Shown: in pieces, positions 1 to 9,361 of the stretch
Layout: the number at the start of each line of letters is the position of its first letter
Position numbering within the stretch: position 1 is the stretch's first letter
Assembly: GCA_022497145.1 (NCBI GenBank)
Contig: MU385874.1
Location: forward strand, 1 to 64,000
Direction: 5' to 3'
From: Rostrohypoxylon terebratum
Lineage: Eukaryota > Ascomycota > Sordariomycetes > Xylariales > Hypoxylaceae
DNA: 64,000 nucleotides
The notes under the pieces: model-generated
The model's input: the letters and a program-made list of their open reading frames with translations, nothing else
Databases searched by the model: none
Told to the model about the DNA's origin: nothing
Translations under genes and position numbers: made by a program

Positions 1-95
1 ACCCTAACCCTAACCCTAACCCTAACCCTAACCCTAACCCTAACCCTAACCCTAACCCTAACCCTAACCCTAACCCTAACCCTAACCCTAACCCT
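1..95. repeat. Terminal telomere repeat (CCCTAA)n
   Basis: About 16 uninterrupted CCCTAA units start at base 1, reading C-rich strand outward-to-inward as expected at a left chromosome end (TTAGGG-type telomere, known for most filamentous fungi). The array stops at ACCCT followed by GGGACCTAGG, so unique subtelomeric DNA begins directly after it with no telomere-associated helicase gene. Confidence 0.97.
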
Positions 96-568
96 GGGAC
101 CTAGGACCTAGGTATTGAGCTATTCGATTCACGTAAAAGTCCTCGTGGGTGAAAAACTGCCAGCTCGTGTGAGATTAGGATGTTCAACGTACAATTGTAA
201 GTAGGTGGTAGGGCGTACACGATGCATCAATTTCCGGCGAATCCCTTCAGATATTGCTGCATGATTTAGAAGGATGTACACTGTAAAGTTGCTTGTTTCA
301 GTGGCTGGATCGCCTTAACTAGGCAACTACCTACCTAAATATCCACCAAGTTCTAGCGAGTTTATCCGCTAGATTATAGTGAGCGGGGCGCTAAAAGACA
401 CACCTGGAGGCTAGGTAGGTAACATGGATTGAAAATCAATAGGGCTGTTGATTAGTTACGTGATCACGCACAAGAAGCGTCGCAAGACTTTTAAAATTCG
501 AATTGATTTGAAAATCCGAAAATCAAGAGTTGGATTGGCCGGGGTCATTCAGCACGAGATCAATACCC

Positions 569-600
569 GCCAGTCTTAAGCAAGGCCAGTCTTAAGCAAG
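569..600. repeat. 16-bp tandem duplication
   Basis: Two adjacent identical copies of GCCAGTCTTAAGCAAG at 569-584 and 585-600. A recent local duplication; no function visible. Confidence 0.85.
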
Positions 601-648
601 GGATGTGTCGTAGAATGGAATGCCATTCCAACTCTAAGCTCACTTATG

Positions 649-662
649 GTTAGGGTTAGGGT
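649..662. repeat. Short interstitial telomere repeat, inverted
   Basis: GGTTAGGGTTAGGGTT lies about 550 bp inside the end, in the opposite orientation to the terminal CCCTAA array. It could be a healed-break scar or chance-level short repeat. Confidence 0.7.
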
Positions 663-1079
663 TGATTTCCGCAATCTACATTATCCTTTTCTCTACCCTG
701 TCAGAACGAACGACTTATGGCCACCGGACCCTTTGCTCTAACTTCTGTACAGTCATGCCAAGTTCAGACTGAACACCCTTACTTTGCTAGATTAGATGGA
801 ACTAACGTCAGTAGGCAATTTTAGCAGTTTCGTAAAGGGGAGGGGGGGTTGGTAGGTGACAACGTAGATTGCTGTCTTTTTATTAGTTTCGAGTAGTATC
901 ATTATGTAGGTATGTACAGAGAAGGCGGGGGTTCGATGACGTGTTTCGTTGCAGCGATTTATGATGAATAAATGTGCTTTGGGGGGAGGCAGGTTTGTAT
1001 AGACAATTTTTAAGCAGCGGTCGCGAGATCGTGAAACCACGAGACGATGACATCTTGATATACTTGGGTACATAGGTAT

Positions 1080-2106
1080 CTAACCACCGACGATCGTGTC
1101 GCGGTAGCACATCAATGTATCCTTCGTGGATTCTTCTAACCTCTCGGCGAGCCGTTCATCTTTCGCCGCGCTGCTTAAGCACTTGGGCTCTGGAAATCGC
1201 CCGAATATTTCGCAATACGTCCCGCTCTGCTCCGGCTTCATGTCCGGACTCGCTATGCAGAATAAGCTATTCCAGGACCCCTTGTCGGCGGTCCACATGA
1301 ATCCGAGCATGCGCAAGACCGAGAAGAATCCCGTGATAACCGACCCCGATTCGTTGAGCGACGAGGCGAGGTTCGTCTCGACCAGACCTGGATGGACGCA
1401 CGTGACCCAGATCTCGCCCTCCCCGTTACGCGCACTAGGCGACCCGGGGCCGTAAGTCTTGTGCAGGGTCTTGGTGTGTAGGATGTTAGCGAGCTTGCTC
1501 TGGCCGTACCGTTGCCACGGGCCGCTATCCTTGAGCGATAAGTCCTCGAAATGGATGCCGTCCTTGGGCGCGCCTAGGTGGCCCGATGAGGTGAGGTTGA
1601 CGATGCGCACGCTGCCTGGGGGAAGACTTTTGGCGGTCCTTAGCATTAGATGAAGCAGATGTTCCGTCAAAATCCAATGTGCGAGGTAGTTAGTTTGCCA
1701 CTGAGCCTCGAAGCCGTCTTTGGTCATCTCGAAGGGCGTGGCCATGATACCAGCGTTGTTGACCAAACCGTGCAGGGCTGTTTCGAGGGTGAGGAAATGT
1801 TTAGCGGCTGCGACGACACTGGCAAGGTCCATAAGGTCCATTTGCAGAAGGTCGATATTGGCTGACGGATACGTCTTCTTGATCTCGGTGATAGCTGCTT
1901 CTCCCTTCTCTCGAGATCGGGAGCACATGTATACATGTGCGCCATGTTCTGCCAGGTGAGCTATCGTATAGTAGCCTCTGTATTTTGGTGAGATGGACGG
2001 TCCGAACCACGAGGCGAGAGGTGTTAACTTACATTCCAGAATTCCCACCTGTGACTATGAAAACTTTTCCTTTAAGGTCGGGGAGGGTGTCCGGATGAAA
2101 AGTCAT
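1080..2106 (-). CDS. Short-chain dehydrogenase/reductase (SDR)
   Basis: NAD(P)-dependent oxidoreductase of the classical/extended fungal SDR type (retinol-dehydrogenase or WW-oxidoreductase-like), substrate unknown. Two exons: 2033-2106 and 1080-1977, joined across a 55-bp intron (1978-2032, donor GTAAGT, acceptor CAG), giving 323 aa. Joining restores the Rossmann motif TGGNSGIG, split exactly at the intron; without exon 1 the cofactor motif is missing. Also visible are VNNAGIM (adenine-binding NNAG), the catalytic Ser in NLTSSGH and the YGQSK dyad (YxxxK), plus the HPG segment. Length is normal for the family. It is the most telomere-proximal intact gene, about 1 kb from the array. No signal peptide or membrane segment is evident. 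The family call is firm; the substrate cannot be inferred. Confidence 0.92.
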
Positions 2107-3029
2107 GTTCAGTGTGAGTCTAGCCGAATCTCTCAGAGTGTGGAAATAATTGAATGTGTTGTGTTAAGGTCTGCGTGTAGCTCTGAAGATGACACGAAAT
2201 AGTGCGCCAAACTCGAGAAGATGCTACGATATTTATATCAATTCGACTGAATGCCTAGGACCTAGGTAGGCTCCTAGCTCAATCATCGAACATCAAACAT
2301 CCGAAAAACATGTACTCTAGATACGCATCGAATATCGTGAGCAAGCTACATCACTCTTTCGCTAAGGCTCATTTCGGACCAATAGGAGAATTTTGAGCGG
2401 GCGAGTGAGCCAGCTGCATACCTATAGTACTATGTAAGTAAGTACTGCGGTTACAGGCTTAGGAATTAGCACTTTTGCCTTGTACTGGTGGATCGCGCTA
2501 GACAGAACGCTACACTAAATACGTGCTAGTATGTCCAGGGATTAAAAAAGGTACATACACCGTTACCTGCCATTGTATTATATTGTACGTTAACAACGTG
2601 TAGAAGAAACTTATCAAAATTACACCTAAACCTTAACAGGTTTAAAGTCGGCTATAAGTGGGTTTTATGGGGCTGTATCCAAGTGCTAAATTTCACCCCT
2701 AACACGTTGTACGTGGGGCTCTCGATCTACTCCCTAGCCGCTTCTACCTAGTATTCGCGGTGCTAAAGTTGGTGAAGCTGCTCCATACCTACTACCCTAG
2801 TATGTGAGCAGGCCGCATGACGCTAAACCTGCTTTGGCTCTATCAACCGTAATAGTCATCAACGATGGATGGATCATGCCTCTCACTTACCCCTGTCCTC
2901 TCTGTGGCTCAGCTGCGGAATAGCAGACTCAAATATTCCTCCGTTCCCGAGCTCGAACATCGTACTCATCGTTGTGAGCAGGTTGCATGAAGCCCCTACC
3001 TGGGAGAACCCGAAGACGCTTTCTTTACC
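2107..3029. other. Intergenic, divergent promoters
   Basis: Separates the divergently transcribed SDR and bZIP genes. It contains a CCTAGGACCTAGGTAGG block (2253-2270) and a diverged 20-bp repeat (GTGAGCAGG..GCATGA) at about 2803 and 2973. No gene seen. Confidence 0.6.
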
Positions 3030-4107
3030 ATGCCAAATCCAATAACCGCTGTCGTCATGACGGGTACGCCCCAGCTTACAAATACAACACCGCCGCGCAT
3101 CCTACTCGCGCCGATGCCTCAATTGGCTGAGGTACGTCTCAGGTCGGCCTGATCACCGACGGCAGTTTGCTCACCATGTACAGGCAATTAGAAAGGAAGA
3201 TGACTGGACCGGTACTAGGGATGCGGCGGCACGCAGACGGGCGCAGACCAGACTCAACACTAGGGCATACCGTAAGTAGAATCTTGATCTGTCCTGATCT
3301 GTCCCATCTGCGTGAAATGTTCGAGCTGGTTCGATCGACGGGAGCGTAACTTTCGAAGCTGATATGCTGGTAGGGAAGCGCAAGGCCCTAGCAAAGAGGG
3401 CAGAGGCATCCAACGCTGCGACCGAGTCGCGTGTTGAGCGCGACCCGGTTGAATCTGAAGCGCTGGTAGAATGTTGGGACGCCGAGCGGCAAGCCGTCTC
3501 CGTCGTCCCGAGAACTCGTGTCAAGCAATTATACGATGCGAGAAACCCTTTGCTGCCGGGCCGACCTAGGAATGAACAGCCGACTATTGTCTTCCCACTT
3601 TGTCCAGACCACCTTATCACGCTCCTGCAATTCAACGCCCTTCGCGCTTTAGCCGTCAACCGCACCTTAATTTCGGGAATCCTCACCACGCCGCTCGACT
3701 GTGACGAGGAAATCATCCACCTCAGCCCTTACCCGGCCAGGCCGGAACTAGTCCCTTCAACACTCCTGCCCACTGTCCTCCAGCAAACGGTGCTGCACGG
3801 CGACTGGATCGACCTGTTCCCTTGGCCGGAGGGACGGGACCGCCTAATTCGTGCTGCCGGCACCTTCGACGAGGACGAGCTGTGGGCTGATTGCATTGGC
3901 GGGCTATACGAGGGCTTCCCTGACGACGAGATCGAGCGACGTGGGATAATTGCCTGGTCGCCGCCCTGGGACGTCACGGGCTGGGAAATGTCGGAAGGGT
4001 TTCTGAGGAAATGGGGGTGGTTGTTTAAAGGATTGCCGGGAGTGTTAGAGGCGACCAATCGGTGGCGGATGGAGCGAGGTGAAGAGCCAATTATCCATGA
4101 TGATTGA
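3030..4107 (+). CDS. bZIP transcription factor with C-terminal DUF3425
   Basis: Nuclear regulator of the fungus-specific bZIP-DUF3425 family. I assemble three exons: 3030-3131, 3184-3271 and 3374-4107 (introns 52 and 102 bp with GTACGT and GTAAGT donors), giving 307 aa. The reading frame stays open at both junctions. The small second exon encodes DDWTGTRDAAARRR followed by a basic region ending RLNTRAYRKRKA, which continues in exon 3 as LAKRAEASN; this matches the family's usual DDWSGI..RRRLQNRLNQRAYRRRK layout. DUF3425 follows, with HGDWIDLFPWPEGRDRL, DEDELWADCIGG and WEMSEGFLRKWGWLFKGLPG near the end. Oddity: the position of the invariant DNA-contacting Asn (QNR in relatives) is Thr here (QTRLN). 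A start at 3364 would give only 247 aa without the basic region. The DUF3425 call is very firm, exons 2-3 firm, exon 1 and its ATG less so. Confidence 0.85.
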
Positions 4108-4750
4108 ATTTGTACGACTTGGCTACTTTTTGTTCACCTGCCGAATTCGATGCTCGAGGTCATCTTATATACACGACAGCATGATTTTCGCGTGGAAGAA
4201 ACCAATCAAAGATCATATAGAACGTCTGTTACTAATCTAGATGTACTTAAGGAGTAGATAGGTACCTACCTAAGCCTTACATACCTACCTAAGGTAGGCA
4301 GCGTTTACCATAAGGAGTATCCGGACCGAAAGTTCGGCGTTTTGACCCGTCAAGATCTCGACATGATGAAGAGGTGTAAGCCGATCCTAATTACTGGCCA
4401 ATGATCATACGTAAATCGTATAGGATTTTCGGAGTACATCGTAATGTTGATCTAACATCGCACTGCGACTGCAGCAGTATGACGGAGAGTGTGATGAAAA
4501 GGCATGGAGTGCATTCCCCTCTCTCGACAGGTCTCGTCAGATCTCGGCAGTCAGATAATTGCCTATCATTGGACGTTTTTCAGGTGGTATGGTTCATTAT
4601 GGTGCAAGTCTCGAACAGGAAAAGCAATGAACGAGAGGGGTATTATAAGCCGGGGAAAATCGAGAGCCTCGTTATTTTTCCTCTGCTATTTTTTTTTTAC
4701 CTGGGCCAGTCCATTAAAAAATTATTATCTTTATTCAGCACCGCGCAACA
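4108..4750. other. Intergenic / methyltransferase promoter
   Basis: Contains a TACCTACCTAAGG cluster (about 4261-4299) and a T-rich tract (4690-4699) about 50 bp before the methyltransferase ATG. No gene recognised. Confidence 0.55.
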
Positions 4751-5521
4751 ATGGATAGCCAGCTAACCAAAGAGTACGACAGCCAAGGGGGGCGATACAG
4801 CGAATACACCGCGCATGCCCCCTTTGCTAAGATAGAGACGGAGCTCTTCCGATCTGCATTAGGCGATTGTACGGGACTGACAGTACTAGATCTCGGCGGC
4901 GGCAGCGGGCTCAAGGCGCGCGAGGCTGTCGATCTCGGGGCGGCTGCAGTGGACGTCGTTGACATGTCAGCCCAGATGATGCGGGCAGGTCAGGAGGTCG
5001 AGAAGTCGCTCGGTCGCGAGGGGGCCGTCATCGCTTGGCATAAGGGCGACATCACCAAGTCGCTGGCTCACCTACCGCTTCGTCCGTCGTACGATCTAGT
5101 CCTGGTGGGATGGACATTTGACCATGCCCACGATCTCGCCGAGTACGAGGCCATGTGGCGCAACGCTGCGGCATACCTGAAACCTGGCGGTCGTTTCGTG
5201 AGCGTGCGCGTCGGGGACCCTCGAGGCGCGTCGTGGGATGGCCGGTACGGTGTTGTGAGCTCGGCATTGAAGGAGACGGCTGACGGTGTCCATTACCGCT
5301 ACACCTTATTGCTAGACCCTCCGCTGGAATTCGAGGCTAGCTCGATCAACCTGAGCATGGCGGGGAACACAGAGCTACCGGAGAGGTACGGGTTCACAGA
5401 TTTCTCGTCGATAAACCCTGAGGATATGTCCGTGGTGAAGGCAGACCCCAACTTCTGGAAGCCCTTTGTGGATAACCCTGGGTTTGTGATTTTCCAAGCT
5501 AAGAAAAGATCTGACGCATGA
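4751..5521 (+). CDS. Class I SAM-dependent methyltransferase
   Basis: Small-molecule methyltransferase, 256 aa, single exon. Motif I is VLDLGGGSGL at residues 45-54. The acidic ribose-binding end of beta-2 follows in VDVVDMS, then DLVLVGWTFDHAHD (motif IV region) and AAYLKPGGRFVSVRV (post-motif III). The start ATG at 4751 follows a clean CAACA context and precedes the typical N-terminal helix. The layout fits the Methyltransf_11/25 group seen in fungal secondary metabolism and detoxification. The acceptor group is unknown. The neighbouring APH-like kinase on the opposite strand is tail-to-tail with a 151-bp gap. The fold is certain; the role is not. Confidence 0.88.
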   Translation: MDSQLTKEYDSQGGRYSEYTAHAPFAKIETELFRSALGDCTGLTVLDLGGGSGLKAREAVDLGAAAVDVVDMSAQMMRAGQEVEKSLGREGAVIAWHKGDITKSLAHLPLRPSYDLVLVGWTFDHAHDLAEYEAMWRNAAAYLKPGGRFVSVRVGDPRGASWDGRYGVVSSALKETADGVHYRYTLLLDPPLEFEASSINLSMAGNTELPERYGFTDFSSINPEDMSVVKADPNFWKPFVDNPGFVIFQAKKRSDA

Positions 5522-5672
5522 TGGAAATAGCGGTATGGTTAAGATCATGACAGGTACGCGGGGTGAACGATGCGTAACAGCCCCGGAGAAAGTCTCCGAG
5601 ATTTTTGCCAGTGAAAAAAAAATTGATGACAACCAGACATGTCAATGTTCGTGGGATATCAGCTGAGGAAGG

Positions 5673-6647
5673 TCACACGCCATATGCCCCAACAAAGTAG
5701 TCCCAATAGTCGTAATGAGTACAAGGTTCTAAAACCAACGGCAAATATTTGTCGGGCCAGCTTTCGCGCAGTGTATTGCTCCAACTCCATCTCGACTTGC
5801 AATATTCCCAATATGCGGGATACCAGCCTGCTTGCTGCCAATCTATCACTGACACCACCCGCGCAGCAGTGGGAGGTTGATGAGATATCATAATGTTACT
5901 AGGGTGTAGGTCGGCATGTGTGAACACTATAGGTACATCGTCTGGGAGGTGAGCGCGGTACGGATGCGGCTCTTGCGGTAGGTCAGAATGATTACGTCTC
6001 CTCTTGAAACTGGTCGTGAACCAATCATGAAATTGGCATACCCCTTCGAATGGTCCAGCAGTTGGAGCACAGCTGCTGACCCAAATCCAGTCTAACAGTG
6101 GTCGCTGGCCGACGTGTCCTTCGATCATCAATTGAACTCTGAGGACATAGGACCATGGCACCGACGACTTACCTATGTATGGCGACTCGCTGAATAGCTT
6201 TTGAGACAACTGTCGCCAAGCGCTTACCATCCCTTGTAGTTCTGAACAGATGGAAATCCTCTCGTCTTCGCTGATATAGTCCCAAGCATCCTCGAGCGTA
6301 CGTCCTTCGACAAGCTCCATGTAGATAAAGGTTTGGTTTTGGTCGTTGCACCATCCGTAGACCTCGGGAACAGGCACCGAAGGGAGATGTTTGCGAACAA
6401 GAAGTAGACACTCGGCCTCCGCTATAGAGACCTGGGACCCGTACTTGACAAGCAGCGAGAGTGACGGGATCTTGACGGGCGGTGGACGGGTGGTACTAGA
6501 TGTGTCGGGGTTGGCCGGGTCATGGCCGAGAGCCCTCACCTGCGCGGGCGTAGGCAGCATAGGCTCTCCTGGAGACATGTGGCTCGTAAAGTATCTAGAT
6601 TCTGGGAATACGAAGCCGTTGTCGCCCAATTTGTGCGCCATTCTCAA
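5673..6647 (-). CDS. Phosphotransferase, APH/choline-kinase-like family
   Basis: Kinase-like-fold protein of the fungal APH expansion, whose natural substrates are mostly unknown. The Brenner-type catalytic loop is THADLHPSN (Asp base and Asn), followed by the metal-binding IDWQQAGWYP (Asp in place of DFG). The upstream KYG..V..AEAECLLLVRK segment supplies the nucleotide-binding half. A 54-bp in-frame intron (6119-6172, donor GTAAGT, acceptor AAG) is likely: removing it turns SPYIGK...EG-HVGQRPLLDW into the family-typical YIGxVGGQPLLD-like stretch. Spliced length is 306 aa, against 324 aa if retained. It is a complete single domain, with no signal peptide. The neighbouring methyltransferase might share a substrate, but that is inference. 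Confidence 0.85.
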   Translation of the reverse strand: MRMAHKLGDNGFVFPESRYFTSHMSPGEPMLPTPAQVRALGHDPANPDTSSTTRPPPVKIPSLSLLVKYGSQVSIAEAECLLLVRKHLPSVPVPEVYGWCNDQNQTFIYMELVEGRTLEDAWDYISEDERISICSELQGMVSAWRQLSQKLFSESPYIGKSSVPWSYVLRVQLMIEGHVGQRPLLDWIWVSSCAPTAGPFEGVCQFHDWFTTSFKRRRNHSDLPQEPHPYRAHLPDDVPIVFTHADLHPSNIMISHQPPTAARVVSVIDWQQAGWYPAYWEYCKSRWSWSNTLRESWPDKYLPLVLEPCTHYDYWDYFVGAYGV

Positions 6648-7407
6648 GTGATGGCGTTATTGAGAATCGAGGAGGTGGTATATGTGCCGCGCTGGTTTCA
6701 AGATTTCAACAAGGAGGTAGGGCTTGGACTTTCGTATATTTTGCTCCTAGCGAAGCACCCATCATCATTACCTGCTTATTGGATTATTGGATTTGTCCAG
6801 TTGCCATCTTTTGACCATTCTCATGAATACGCTAAATTCGCAGGGTCGTATCGAAAAGTTAACTTGATGAGAGTTCGGTCGTCGGAGCTGCGTTCGCGGA
6901 ATTTTCTACCGCATCGGTGTGTACCTAATCTTTAGCTGCTGTTCTGACGAGGTTATTGAACTGCGAGGCTTTTGTGATAAGATGGCATTCCCGAGATTAT
7001 CAAATACTAGTCGTTACATCAAATTTATGTAATTCATAATTTACACTCAGAGGTTAAGAGGTGACGGGAAGTAGCGTTCGGAAGAACATCTCTTCCAGCC
7101 CCGCAGCCCCGATAGTCAAGTGTCAGCGCCAATTCCATACCTACTTACCCCGTACCCTTTGTTTATTACAATTCAATCCCTAATGGTGATAAAGCAGATC
7201 CTTCGTAGCCGAAAGATGAGGCTCATTGAATGGGCAGAATTACTGCAGTCTGCCACGTAGGATTCCCGAACAGAACTCCATGCTCAAGACCTAGGCATAG
7301 GCACCTATTCACTCCTACACGTGAAATACGACAATCTCTGCTATACCATATACCATGCTAGCATACACTAGCTTGTAGTAGAAACAACGATCCAATCCAA
7401 GAAAGAG
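6648..7407. other. Intergenic, no gene seen
   Basis: Lies between the divergent APH-like gene and the DUF6540-like gene. Both strands were read. The plus-strand open frame at 6522-6935 overlaps the kinase N-terminus antisense and has no family likeness. Confidence 0.55.
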
Positions 7408-7945
7408 ATGCCCCGCACTATTTACCTCGTTGTGTATAATAGCCGTTTATTCCCAGCTCATTGGTCGTTATGGATTCCAAGCACGAGCAACCCCAACATT
7501 GGTACGCGGGTTCACGCCCAAGGTGACGTAGCGACTGGGTTTGAAATTTGCTTCGAGCGCAATTACGATATAGGCCAAACATCCCGCAAGCACGAAATTC
7601 TCCCTTTGGCCGATGTCGACTCTGCACATGTTGTCGATACTCCGGGGGACGGGTCTAGAAGCGTCGACCAGGAACCGAGAGATAAACTCGAGACTATCGC
7701 CTTGAGAATTCCGGCACCAGGTCCCAGCCTTTTGCCGTTTCAATCCAGAGTAAGTTTTTTTTCTTCTGCCTTTTCACCCAGAGCACGACGTGATATTAAC
7801 ATGTTTGAATTCCTAGACATCCGGAGCCAAAGTTGAGATCAAGAATTGCCAGACATGGCTGATAAACGTTATTCGGGAGTTTCATAAGGAAGGAATCGTC
7901 GATGATAACGCTCTTAGGGTTATTATGAGCGCGCCTCAGCATTAG
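7408..7945 (+). CDS. Small fungal protein of unknown function (DUF6540-like)
   Basis: Two exons, 7408-7749 and 7817-7945, with a 67-bp intron (GTAAGT donor, TAG acceptor), encode 156 aa. The N-terminus MPRTIYLVVYNSRLFPAHW, the LWIPS..NPNIG stretch and the RNYD motif are recognisable from a widespread family of small ascomycete proteins that I believe falls under DUF6540. The second exon supplies the expected ending KNCQTWL followed by a helix (VIREFHKEGIVDD). Without splicing the frame ends early in non-homologous residues, which supports the intron. No signal peptide or catalytic motif is recognised. The Asn-Cys-Gln trio together with the His of PAHW could be papain-like (NlpC/PPPDE-style), but that is only a guess. 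Confidence 0.75.
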
Positions 7946-8251
7946 AATAAGCGGAGCAGGCCACAAGATTTACTAGGTACTAGGTAGGTAATCAATTCTC
8001 GAATTTGGTAGGTACTTAATAACAGTTATACCGGAGACGTCTTCAAATGACTGTTTACATCCGCGGTGCATTCCCCGTCCCCATCCCGCTTCGGTCCATG
8101 CTTTGACTCAAAACAAAAGTACTGAGATATGCCAGTTAGCCCTTAATCGCTAAAGGATCCATACCCCGCTGAGATCGCTCGTCGTGATGTTTTTGACGAT
8201 GGATATAATAGGCGTACGCAATAAACGGTTCAACGCTATGCTAACGTCCTT
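7946..8251. other. Convergent intergenic
   Basis: 3' ends of the DUF6540-like gene and the Old Yellow Enzyme gene meet here. It contains a GGTACTAGGTAGGTAATC word near 7975-7992. No gene. Confidence 0.5.
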
Positions 8252-9361
8252 CTACGCTGTGGCCTTCACAAACTCCTCGCTAAAACCATAGTCTATATAA
8301 CCCTCGGTCACACAAGGCTTGTAGAATGTATCACGATCGTACGGCGTCAACGGCAGACCCTTCTGTATCCGGAAAGGAAGATCCGGCGTCGAGATAAAGT
8401 ATCTGCCGAACACGACCGCGACGTCTCTGTCTGGGAAGATGTTGTCCACGACTCGCTTTCCGGACTCGGCTCGGAACCCGCCCGCGACCAGGACGGGGGA
8501 CGTGTTCTCCCAAGCATCCAGCGCGAAGGTGATCTGCTTGCTGGATTCGATGTCCGCGTCGCTGTCTTCTACATAGGATTGAACCACGTGCAGGTACGCC
8601 AGTTTGAGCTTCTTCAAGCCGTTGATGACGTATGTAAACTGAGGAATAGGGTCCTCCATACGCATGCCTTGAAACTTGGACCAAGGCGATAGGCGAATTC
8701 CGACCTTGTCCGCACCGATGGCTTCCACGATGGCGCTAGTAACTTCTAGCGCGAACCGAGCTCGGTTTTCGATGCTGCCGCCGTACTGGTCTTGACGCTG
8801 GTTCGAAACGTCCTGGATGAATTGGTCAACCAGGTACCCGTTTGCTCCGTGGATTTCGACTCCGTCAAACCCAGCTTCGACCGCGTTGCGTGCCGCCTGC
8901 GCGTAGTGGCCTACGAAAGTCTTGATCTCGTCCACGCTTAGCTCTGTCGGGACGGTCTCGCCCTCGGCTTGAGGTATGGGGCTAGCACCCTTGACTTGAA
9001 AGCCGTCTGCCTCGGCAACGGCCGGCTTTGCCACACGGCCTAGCGCCCACAACTGCACGTAGATATAAGAACCCTTGGCGTGTACGGCATCGGTAATATC
9101 CTTCCATGCTGCGATCTGGTCTTGATTCCAAATTCCGGGGACGTTGGGGTATCCTCCGGCCTCCTTAGCGATGAAGGTCGCTTCGGTGATTAGCAACGTT
9201 CCTGGCACGGACCCTCGCTGCTGGTAATAGTCTTTCACGAAAGGGAGGGGTACGTGGTTGGCGTCGGCACGAAACCGAGTTAACGGTGCCATCACTACAC
9301 GATGCTGGAGGGTAGCATTGCCAATTTTTAGCGGCTGGAAGAGTCGTGATGATTGGGCCAT
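8252..9361 (-). CDS. Old Yellow Enzyme family NADH:flavin oxidoreductase
   Basis: FMN-dependent ene-reductase (OYE/12-oxophytodienoate-reductase type) reducing activated C=C bonds with NAD(P)H. 369 aa from the ATG at 9361; an in-frame ATG 13 codons upstream (9400) is possible, but MAQSSRLFQPLKIG is the family-typical beginning. The TIM-barrel landmarks are in order: MAPLTRFRA (FMN contact), QLWALGR, and EIHGANGYLVDQF containing the substrate-binding His/Asn pair (H171, N174) and the conserved proton-donor Tyr (Y176). SIENRARF and the C-terminal phosphate-binding VVFGRYFIS follow. All catalytic residues are present. A TATA-like TCTATATAAG lies about 110 bp upstream. Such enzymes occur both in detoxification and as tailoring enzymes; there is no decisive context here beyond the decayed PKS fragment 1.3 kb upstream. 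Confidence 0.95.
   Translation of the reverse strand: MAQSSRLFQPLKIGNATLQHRVVMAPLTRFRADANHVPLPFVKDYYQQRGSVPGTLLITEATFIAKEAGGYPNVPGIWNQDQIAAWKDITDAVHAKGSYIYVQLWALGRVAKPAVAEADGFQVKGASPIPQAEGETVPTELSVDEIKTFVGHYAQAARNAVEAGFDGVEIHGANGYLVDQFIQDVSNQRQDQYGGSIENRARFALEVTSAIVEAIGADKVGIRLSPWSKFQGMRMEDPIPQFTYVINGLKKLKLAYLHVVQSYVEDSDADIESSKQITFALDAWENTSPVLVAGGFRAESGKRVVDNIFPDRDVAVVFGRYFISTPDLPFRIQKGLPLTPYDRDTFYKPCVTEGYIDYGFSEEFVKATA

Larger units (their letters stand above)
96..1079. other. Subtelomeric gene-free stretch
   Basis: No convincing gene. It holds a CCTAGGACCTAGG block at 99-113, a perfect 16-bp tandem duplication (GCCAGTCTTAAGCAAG) at 569-600, and two and a half inverted telomere units (GGTTAGGG type) at 649-662. 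Short open frames on the minus strand at 792-1110 lack coding character. Confidence 0.7.

Noticed and set aside
2300..3029. Degenerate transposon
   Set aside because: Only a diverged 20-bp repeat and weak inverted words; no transposase or reverse transcriptase motif.
3171..3716. 181-aa minus-strand frame
   Set aside because: Antisense shadow of the bZIP-DUF3425 exons.
6391..6935. Plus-strand frames of 86 and 137 aa
   Set aside because: Overlap the kinase 5' end antisense; no family likeness or splice support.
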